Shown: piece after piece, positions 58,364-64,000 of the stretch
Position numbering within the stretch: the stretch's first letter is position 1
Layout of the letters: every line of letters begins with the position of its first letter
Origin: Oleisolibacter albus
Lineage (GTDB): Bacteria > Pseudomonadota > Alphaproteobacteria > Azospirillales > Azospirillaceae
Reading direction: 5' to 3'
Length of the DNA: 64,000 nucleotides
NCBI RefSeq assembly: GCF_003336875.1
Contig: NZ_QGNJ01000016.1
Coordinates: 1-64,000 of the forward strand
The notes under the pieces: model-generated
What the model saw: the letters and a program-made list of their open reading frames with translations, nothing else
Databases searched by the model: none
What the model was told of the DNA's origin: nothing
Program-made: the position numbers and the translations under genes

Positions 58364-58813
58364 GGGAAGGCTCTCATTTGCGCGGGTCGCGCCCGGGGTG
58401 GGCGTTTTTCACGCAGGCTAGAGCGGCACGGCAGCCGGCGCAAGTGCCGCGCCCAGGGGACGCGTGCCCGGCAAAGGCCTCCCCACCCCGCCTGCCCCGC
58501 GGGCGGAGGTACTTCCTTACCGCCCCCTCCCCCAGGGTGCCTACCCTGTCTGCCCGCCTTGTTGCGATGCATCGAACAGCTTTAGGTCGTTCCCGCTGTC
58601 TCGACGCGGTTGCCGTTCTGGTGCATCGGGAACCCGGTGCATCGGGCCGTCTGCGGCTTTTCGGTCACACCTGCCACCAGAAGGTGGATATGTCCGGCAA
58701 ATCGTCCGCCCGCGCCGTGCCGATCCGGCCGCACCAGCCGTTGTCGACCCGTTGATTCCCGTCCGGCGCCGGGCGCCGGGGCACAGTTCAGCCAAGGGAG
58801 CAAGGAGGAAAGA
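58364..58813. other. Gene-free leader of the OmpA-like gene
   Basis: No convincing gene is seen. It contains the 11-bp direct repeat GGTGCATCGGG at 58620-58630 and 58636-58646, with a related GATGCATCG near 58566. It also holds the promoter and a long 5' untranslated stretch of the porin gene. Confidence 0.55.
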
Positions 58814-59911
58814 ATGCGCTATATGCGTCCAATGCTGGCCGTTGCCGCGGTGGCCCTGCTGCCGGCGGTCGCCCAGGCCCAGGACATGGTCTCGGGTCCC
58901 TATCTCGGCCTGCAGGGTGGCTACACCTGGACCCAGGACCTGGAAACGGAGGCCGGCAGCTATCGCTATGAAGCCGACTTCGAGGACGGCTGGACCGGCA
59001 TCGTCGAGGGCGGCTACCGCCTGTCCAACGGCCTGCGCGCCGGCCTGGAAATCGGCTACACCAGCAGCACCATCGGCGACATCGCCGGCGGGCCGCCGGG
59101 CCGGGCCGGCGGAGCCGGCGACGTCACCGCCATGACCTATATGGGCGTCATCGGCTACGAGCTGAACGCCATCGGGCCGGTGCGCCCCTATGTCAGCGCC
59201 GGCGTCGGCGTCGCCACGGTGAAGCTGGACGATGCCGCCGACCTGTTCGGCCCCGGTGAGACCTTCAACGACAAGGATACGGGCGTGGCCTGGCAGGTGG
59301 GGGCCGGCGTCGCCTATGCCGTGTCGCCGAACCTGGATCTGACGCTGGGCTATCGCTTCCTCGACACCGGCATCATCCGGGTCAGCCAGGACGGCAACGG
59401 CCAGCGCGCCAGCTTCGACTATCAGAACCACACGGCCATGGTCGGCCTGCGCTGGACCTTCGGCGCCCCGCCGGCCCCACCGCCGCGTCCGGCCGCGGTG
59501 GTCGACACGCCTCCCCCGCCCCCGCCGCCGCCGCCGCCGCCGGCGGCACCGGCCCCGACCATCAGCCGCAATTTCACGGTCTTCTTCGACTGGGACAAGG
59601 CGACATTGACCGCCGACGCCCAGCAGGTGCTGCGCAACGTGGTGGAGAATGCCCGCCAGGGCAACATCACCGCCGTGACCGTCAGCGGCCACGCCGACAC
59701 CTCGGGCTCGCCCGACTACAATCTGCGCCTGTCCCAGCGCCGGGCCGACGCGGTGCGGGAATTCCTGGTCAGCCAGGGCGTCGGCAGCGGCCAGATCACG
59801 GTCGAGGCCAAGGGCGAAACCGACCTGCTGGTGCCGACCGCCGACGGTGTGCGCGAGCCGTCGAACCGGCGCTCGGTCATCGTCTTCCCCGAAGGGTCGC
59901 CGGCCAGCTGA
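58814..59911 (+). CDS. OmpA-family outer membrane protein
   Basis: A 365-residue outer membrane protein. It has a signal peptide cut near AQAQ-D (residue 22). A beta-barrel domain of about 200 residues follows (GPYLGLQGGYTWTQD, LRAGLEIGYTSS, then VSPNLDLTLGYRFLDTGI). A poly-proline linker (about 225-250) leads to a C-terminal OmpA domain with TVSGHADTSGSPDYNLRLSQRRADAV and EPSNRRSVI, which binds peptidoglycan. AAGGAGG lies 5-6 bases before the ATG, a strong site suiting an abundant protein. It is followed by an 11-bp terminator. Confidence 0.93.
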   Translation: MRYMRPMLAVAAVALLPAVAQAQDMVSGPYLGLQGGYTWTQDLETEAGSYRYEADFEDGWTGIVEGGYRLSNGLRAGLEIGYTSSTIGDIAGGPPGRAGGAGDVTAMTYMGVIGYELNAIGPVRPYVSAGVGVATVKLDDAADLFGPGETFNDKDTGVAWQVGAGVAYAVSPNLDLTLGYRFLDTGIIRVSQDGNGQRASFDYQNHTAMVGLRWTFGAPPAPPPRPAAVVDTPPPPPPPPPPPAAPAPTISRNFTVFFDWDKATLTADAQQVLRNVVENARQGNITAVTVSGHADTSGSPDYNLRLSQRRADAVREFLVSQGVGSGQITVEAKGETDLLVPTADGVREPSNRRSVIVFPEGSPAS

Positions 59912-59953
59912 CCGGCCTGACCCGACAGTCCCGGGACACATTCCCGGACAGCA

Positions 59954-59988
59954 GCCCGCGGCCGATTTCCGGCCGCGGGCTTTTCCTT
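59954..59988 (+). terminator. Strong intrinsic terminator of the OmpA-like gene
   Basis: GCCCGCGGCCG and CGGCCGCGGGC form a perfect 11-bp stem with a 5-base loop, followed by TTTTCCTT, 42 bases past the stop. Confidence 0.93.
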
Positions 59989-60065
59989 GCGCCGGTGCGG
60001 GCGGGTGCGCTACCCCGCGGGGAGGAGGCTGCCCGCCCGGGGCAGCGGACAAGCGGAGTTGCGCC

Positions 60066-60575
60066 ATGACCACGCTGCGCGTCATCGAAGGTGACATCAC
60101 CACCCTGGCCGTGGACGCCATCGTCAATGCCGCCGCCCCCGGTCTGGGCGGCGGGACCGGCGTGTCGCGCGCCATCCATGCGGCCGCCGGCCCGCAGCTG
60201 TTCGAGGCGGCCTCGGCCCTGGACCCGGTCGGCCGCGGCGACGCCGCCGCCACGCCCGGCTTCGCGCTGCCGTCACGGTGGGTCATCCATGCCGTGGGGC
60301 CGATCTATGTCACCGGAGCCCTGGGCGAGGACACGGTGCTGGCCCGCACCTACCGCCGGGCGCTGGAGGTGGCGCAGCAGATCGGCGCCCGGCGCGTGGC
60401 CTTCCCCGCCATCTCCACCGGGGCCTACCGCTTCCCGCGTGAGCAGGCGGCGCGCATCGCCGTGGCGGCCGTGCGCGAGGCCGTCGCCGCCGCACCGGGC
60501 GCCTTCGACGAGATCATCTTCTGCTGCCGCACGGCCGGAAGCGCAGCCCTGCACCAGGCGGCCCTGGCGGGCTGA
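60066..60575 (+). CDS. Macro-domain protein, O-acetyl-ADP-ribose deacetylase type
   Basis: A 169-residue single macro domain of the MacroD/YmdB type, which hydrolyses O-acetyl-ADP-ribose and can remove ADP-ribose from proteins. Binding motifs are VIEGDITTLAVDAIVNAAAPGLGGGTGVSRAIH, VIHAVGPIY and FPAISTGAYRFPREQAA. The ATG at 60066 has GGAG about 7 bases upstream. No ADP-ribosyltransferase or sirtuin gene is nearby. Confidence 0.9.
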   Translation: MTTLRVIEGDITTLAVDAIVNAAAPGLGGGTGVSRAIHAAAGPQLFEAASALDPVGRGDAAATPGFALPSRWVIHAVGPIYVTGALGEDTVLARTYRRALEVAQQIGARRVAFPAISTGAYRFPREQAARIAVAAVREAVAAAPGAFDEIIFCCRTAGSAALHQAALAG

Positions 60576-60639
60576 GGTCCCGGACGGCCGATGGCCTGCC
60601 GGAGCCGGCATGCGCCCCTGCGCACACCGGCCCCCCGGA

Positions 60640-61506
60640 TCAATGGGCCATGAGGACCGGCAGTTCCGTGGCGTTCAGCACATGGCGGGTGACGCCGCCC
60701 AGAATCATCTCACGCAGGCGGGAATGGCCGTAACCGCCCATGACAACCATGTCGGCGCGGAGATTGGCCGCCGTGCGCAGCAGGGCGGCGCCCACCGACT
60801 CCCCGTCCGGGCTGACCGCACGGACGGCCGCGTCGATGCCATGCCAGGCCAGATAGGCGGCCAGGGCCTGTCCGCTGGCCGCGGCCGTCTTCGGCGTCTC
60901 CGCCGTCAGCACCGTCACCTGGTCGGCCTTGCTCAGGATCGGCAGGGCCATGGCCACGGCCCGCACCGCCTCGGTGCTGCCGTTCCAGGCGATGGCGATG
61001 CGGTGGCCCGCCGCCTCCGGCGCCGTGGGCGGGGCCACGATCAGGGGGCGGCCGCTGTCCAGCAGGGCGGCCTCCAGTGCCAGCAAGGTGCTGGATTCCT
61101 GCTCGGCGCCCACCCGCGGGAACACCACGGCATCGGACAGGCGCCCCAGATCGACCACCACCTGCTCCGCCAGCCCCTCGGCTTCGGTGAAGTGGGCGGT
61201 GCAGCCATGATGGCCCTGCGGCACCTCGGCCAGGGTGGCCCCGGCCTGGTCGCGCACGGTATTGAAGGCCGCCCGCGCCGTCTGGCTGCGGGTCTGGTTC
61301 TCCTTCTCCACCGCGGTGAGGATATCGTGCATCAGCACCCCGGACACACCTTCCCCGACCATGGGGACGGCCTCGCGGGGGTCGGTGCGGACGAACAAGG
61401 CCTCCACATGACCCTCGACCGGACGCACCAGGGCGAAGGCCGTGCCCAGGGCCGCGGCATCACCGGGCCCTCCGCTGAGCACACAGAGCAGTTTCCGGAA
61501 AGCCAT
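60640..61506 (-). CDS. Universal stress protein, tandem-domain
   Basis: A 288-residue protein with two UspA-like halves. The second half keeps the ATP-binding end, VVMGGYGHSRLREMILGGVTRHVL (G-x2-G-x9-G type). The first half is more diverged. Such proteins help cells survive oxygen or energy limitation. The ATG at 61506 follows AAAGGGGGAA. An FNR/FixK-type box lies 64 bases upstream, which suggests oxygen control. It converges with the macro-domain gene. Confidence 0.9.
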   Translation of the reverse strand: MAFRKLLCVLSGGPGDAAALGTAFALVRPVEGHVEALFVRTDPREAVPMVGEGVSGVLMHDILTAVEKENQTRSQTARAAFNTVRDQAGATLAEVPQGHHGCTAHFTEAEGLAEQVVVDLGRLSDAVVFPRVGAEQESSTLLALEAALLDSGRPLIVAPPTAPEAAGHRIAIAWNGSTEAVRAVAMALPILSKADQVTVLTAETPKTAAASGQALAAYLAWHGIDAAVRAVSPDGESVGAALLRTAANLRADMVVMGGYGHSRLREMILGGVTRHVLNATELPVLMAH

Positions 61507-61569
61507 GGCTTGTTCCCCCTTTCGGATCTTTTGTCCGGCGAACGGTAGGCCCGCCGACCCGGCCCCACA

Positions 61570-61583
61570 TTGACGTGCGTCAA
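61570..61583 (-). promoter_or_regulatory. FNR/FixK-type binding site upstream of the universal stress gene
   Basis: TTGACGTGCGTCAA is a perfect dyad matching TTGA-N6-TCAA, the consensus of FNR, FnrL and FixK regulators. It is centred about 70 bases before the start codon of the universal stress gene, consistent with activation from about -41 if the leader is some 30 bases long. Confidence 0.7.
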
Positions 61584-61744
61584 AATGGACCGTCCGGCAG
61601 AACCGGCCCGGAGCAAAAGTCGATTCTATATCGAAACAATCGGCCCGGGATCGGCTTCCGGCAGACTGGAAGCCGGCCCGGCCTCCATCGTCCTCCGTCG
61701 CCCCCCGGTGGTCAACCGGCCCCGTGGTCAACCGGGCCTTGCGG

Positions 61745-63316
61745 TCACCCGGCACAGAGCCGGCGCGCCACCGCCACCGTCTCTTCGGCCGGACCGCTGG
61801 CAGCGATGACATCCCAGGTCATCTCCCCCAGATCATAGGCCGCCTGACGGCGCACCACCTCCACCGTGGCGTCGGAGGCATCGCCGCTGCGCCGGCTGAC
61901 CCGTGCCAGCTGGGTCTGCTGGTCGGCGACCAGCCAGAGGCCGGTGAAGGGCATGCCGGCGGCCTGGGCCACCGCCTCGATGCCGCGCCGCTGTTCCGTG
62001 CGGGCGTAGACGGCATCGCAGATGACGGCGTGACGGCCGTCGAGCACCAGCCCGGCCCGGCCATCCATCTCGGCATAGACCCGGTCGGTCACGGCCTCGG
62101 CATAGCCGTCGGGCGGCAGACGGTCGGTCTCGGCACAGCCCAGCAGCCGCTTGCGCAGCACGTCGCTGCGCAGGATCACCGCGCCCGGCGCCGGCCCGAT
62201 CTCCGGCGCCAGATGGCGGGCCAGGGTGGTCTTGCCGGTGCCGGACAGGCCGCCGATGGCCAGCAGCCGCCCGCGCGGCGGCTGCACCAGCGCCAGGGCC
62301 AGATCGAAATAGGCCCGCGCCTCCGCCCGCAATGCCTCGGCCTGTCCGGGGTCCGACTGCACCGCGGCCCCGGCCGCGGTCAGATGGGCCCGGATGCCGG
62401 CGCGGATCGACAGGAACAGCGGCAGCAGCGCCAGCCCGGCCAGATCCTCCGTCTGGTCGAGATAGCGGTTGAACACCAGATTGGCCACGGGCCGCAGGCG
62501 CCGATGCTCCAGATCCATCAGCAGATAGGCCAGATCATAGAGCACGTCGGTGACGGCCAGCGACTCGTCGAACTCGACGCAGTCGAACGGCTGCGGGCGT
62601 CCGTCCACCAGCACGATGTTGCGCAGGTGCAGATCGCCATGGCAGTGGCGCACATAGCCGGCCTGACGCCGCCGGTCGATCAGGCCGCCATGCCGGTCCA
62701 GCGCCGCCTGCCCCCGCCGGTCGAGCCGGGTCACGGCCTCGGCCGGGAACAGGGCGGCGTGCTGACGCAACTGCTGCGTGTTCATGGCGATGAGATGGGC
62801 GATCTCGGGCACGCCCGGACCGTCCGGCCTGGGGTCGGCCGCCTCATGGAAGGCGGCGACCGTGTCGGCCAGGGCCAGGGCCACGGGCGGCGTCAGCCCC
62901 CCCGCATCGGCGATGTGGGCGGCCAGATCCTCCTGACGGAAGCGGCGCATGCGCACCACCGGCTCGACCAGGTCCCCCTCGTCCCGGGGCAGATGGTCCA
63001 GCAGGCGCAGACGGCCCTCGGCGGTCCGCACCACGGCGCCCAGCCCCAGATACAGGTCCGGCGCCGTGCGGCGGTTCAGGACCAGTTCGGCCCGGCACGC
63101 CTCCAGCCGGCGCGCCAGTGTGGAAAAGTCGAGAAAGGGAAAGCGGACCGCCCGCTTCAGCTTGTAGGCGCGGTCGCCGGCCAGGAAGACACTGTTGGCA
63201 TGGGTGTCGATGCGCTCCACCGGCGCACCGCCATGGGTGGCCGGATCGCCCAGCAGGGCCATCACCGCCGCCTGCGGGTCCGCTCCGCCCGGATGCTGTG
63301 CCGTCATCCCGTCCAT
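61745..63316 (-). CDS. Fusion of aminoglycoside-phosphotransferase-like kinase and P-loop ATPase
   Basis: A protein of about 523 residues. Residues about 25-320 have an APH/choline-kinase-like fold with the catalytic loop CHGDLHLRNIVLVDGRPQPFDCVEF. Residues about 345-520 are an AAA_33-type P-loop kinase with Walker A GGLSGTGKTTLA and RSDVLRKRLLG. The two-kinase architecture is known as a bifunctional family, often linked with universal stress genes under low oxygen. The substrate is unknown, and antibiotic resistance should not be assumed. Starts 63316 and 63307 are both possible. It reads toward the stress gene. Confidence 0.87.
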   Translation of the reverse strand: MDGMTAQHPGGADPQAAVMALLGDPATHGGAPVERIDTHANSVFLAGDRAYKLKRAVRFPFLDFSTLARRLEACRAELVLNRRTAPDLYLGLGAVVRTAEGRLRLLDHLPRDEGDLVEPVVRMRRFRQEDLAAHIADAGGLTPPVALALADTVAAFHEAADPRPDGPGVPEIAHLIAMNTQQLRQHAALFPAEAVTRLDRRGQAALDRHGGLIDRRRQAGYVRHCHGDLHLRNIVLVDGRPQPFDCVEFDESLAVTDVLYDLAYLLMDLEHRRLRPVANLVFNRYLDQTEDLAGLALLPLFLSIRAGIRAHLTAAGAAVQSDPGQAEALRAEARAYFDLALALVQPPRGRLLAIGGLSGTGKTTLARHLAPEIGPAPGAVILRSDVLRKRLLGCAETDRLPPDGYAEAVTDRVYAEMDGRAGLVLDGRHAVICDAVYARTEQRRGIEAVAQAAGMPFTGLWLVADQQTQLARVSRRSGDASDATVEVVRRQAAYDLGEMTWDVIAASGPAEETVAVARRLCAG

Positions 63317-63493
63317 GGCAAGAGAGTTACACGAGCTTGATGACATTTCGAGGACCGTTGACGCCGCATCGCGGCATTTCAACCGAATCTTACTGCAATC
63401 GCTGAATGGACATTGACAGGATTACCCCCCCGTCCCAGGCTTCCCCGCTGCGCCGCAGCATGACCGTTGCACCTGAAACGGGGAGCATGCCCG

Positions 63494-64000
63494 ATGCCGT
63501 TGGACCCGATCGATTCCGTCGCCGCTGCCGACCTGGACTGCCTGGCGGCCGTGACCGGAAAGGGCCCGCTGCTGACCGCACCGACCGCCTGTTATTCCCC
63601 GCCGAAATCCATGGATCTGCAAGCGCTTGAGGCGGATCTGCGGGCGGCGCTGGACCGCTACAGCCGCGACACCGCGGCCGATCCGGCGGCCAATCCCGTG
63701 CTGCTGCTGGCGCTGGAGGTGTCGCGCCGGCTGCGCAGCGGCCAGCTGACCCATGCCGCCATCGAGCAGCTGATCCAGTATCTGGCCGCCGAAGGCTTCA
63801 TCGCCCGCGCGGCCCGGCTGGGCCGCTATCTCGGCGAGGCCGCCCCCGAGGCCAATGAGGCGCGGCTGGAGGCCCTGATCGAGGCGCTGGCCACCAGTCC
63901 GGACGAAGCGCCGCTGCCGTTCGAGACCTTCCGCCGGCGGGTGGAGCGGGAGGTGTTCGGCATCGTCATCACCGCGCACCCCACCTTCAACCTGCCCGGC
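63494..64000 (+). CDS. ppc: Phosphoenolpyruvate carboxylase, N-terminal part (runs off window)
   Basis: The open frame continues to the right edge, 169 codons without a stop. The visible end VFGIVITAHPTFNLPG carries the TAHPT motif with the catalytic histidine of PEP carboxylase, which makes oxaloacetate from PEP and bicarbonate. The first 155 residues are helical (PVLLLALEVSRRLRSGQL, AIEQLIQYLAAEGFIARAARLGRYLG) and shorter than in the E. coli enzyme, as in a divergent alphaproteobacterial group. ATG 63494 has GGGGAG about 9 bases upstream. It is divergent from the kinase-fusion gene. Confidence 0.7.
   Translation, partial: MPLDPIDSVAAADLDCLAAVTGKGPLLTAPTACYSPPKSMDLQALEADLRAALDRYSRDTAADPAANPVLLLALEVSRRLRSGQLTHAAIEQLIQYLAAEGFIARAARLGRYLGEAAPEANEARLEALIEALATSPDEAPLPFETFRRRVEREVFGIVITAHPTFNLPG

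Noticed and set aside
58378-58755. Short plus-strand open frame in the porin leader
   Set aside because: Arg/Pro/Ser-rich with no ribosome-binding site or family resemblance, and codon use unlike neighbours.
61745-63316. Aminoglycoside resistance gene
   Set aside because: The phosphotransferase-like fold is fused to a P-loop kinase in a known housekeeping-type architecture; resistance cannot be inferred.
63413-63441. Perfect TTGACA as a ppc promoter
   Set aside because: No acceptable -10 hexamer is found 16-18 bases downstream; the position reads CAGGCT.

Overview
The window is chromosomal DNA of a high-GC alphaproteobacterium, most likely Rhodospirillales/Azospirillaceae-like. Support comes from the third-position G/C bias in nearly all genes, GapR, the lspA-DUF3035-M16-M16 order, a RpoH sigma factor with the RLFFNLR box, an endonuclease-type MutL, PdeM, and a PEP carboxylase start of the atypical kind. 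It is almost entirely core-type sequence. I see no rRNA, tRNA, CRISPR or prophage. The only recognisable mobile DNA is the end of an insertion sequence at the extreme left.

Layout. 1-600: end of a probable IS3-family element, then a repeat-rich, relatively AT-rich stretch. 600-8100: DUF1244 protein, GapR, TrkH potassium transporter, acyl-CoA dehydrogenase, Rieske oxygenase, PepF-like oligopeptidase. 8100-19900: ABC-F factor EttA, TadA deaminase divergent from a dodecin, PNPOx-fold protein, RluB-type pseudouridine synthase overlapping RsmD, two uncharacterised proteins, MutL, a pentapeptide-repeat protein and a DUF817 membrane protein. 20000-28250 (all minus strand): Pgi, a small protein, two M16 peptidases, DUF3035 lipoprotein, LspA, RibF and a MaoC-type hydratase. 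ileS, which usually sits between ribF and lspA, is missing.

28480-37340: alpha/beta hydrolase and prolyl oligopeptidase (overlapping), PhoH, a small SHOCT-like protein, the minCDE operon (minD starts with TTG), PanB and RpoH. 37600-44160: DUF3775 protein, DsbD-type reductase, TrxB, a LysR regulator followed by a strongly structured RNA candidate with its own terminator, and a translationally coupled pair of unknown membrane-anchored coiled-coil proteins whose C-terminal domains resemble each other. 44400-48500: EF-G-like GTPase with a diverged P-loop, Dps, DUF350 protein, PdeM nuclease. 48800-55640: a six-gene run of photolyase, FAD oxidoreductase, DUF1365, cyclopropane/SAM fatty-acid methyltransferase, MFS carrier and DUF3833 lipoprotein. 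This gene set resembles light and singlet-oxygen response operons of other alphaproteobacteria and probably repairs DNA and remodels membrane lipids. 55790-64000: AraC-type regulator, M24 aminopeptidase P, OmpA-like porin, macro-domain protein, universal stress protein with an FNR/FixK-like box upstream, an APH-kinase/ATPase fusion, and the start of PEP carboxylase running off the right edge.

The least explained items are the paired coiled-coil membrane proteins (42992-44154), the structured RNA (about 42700-42852), a terminator directly upstream of phoH with no gene feeding it (32544-32575), and two copies of a dispersed palindromic intergenic element, one of them trailed by a 22-bp tandem repeat. 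All function calls are from reading the sequence; no database search was run.
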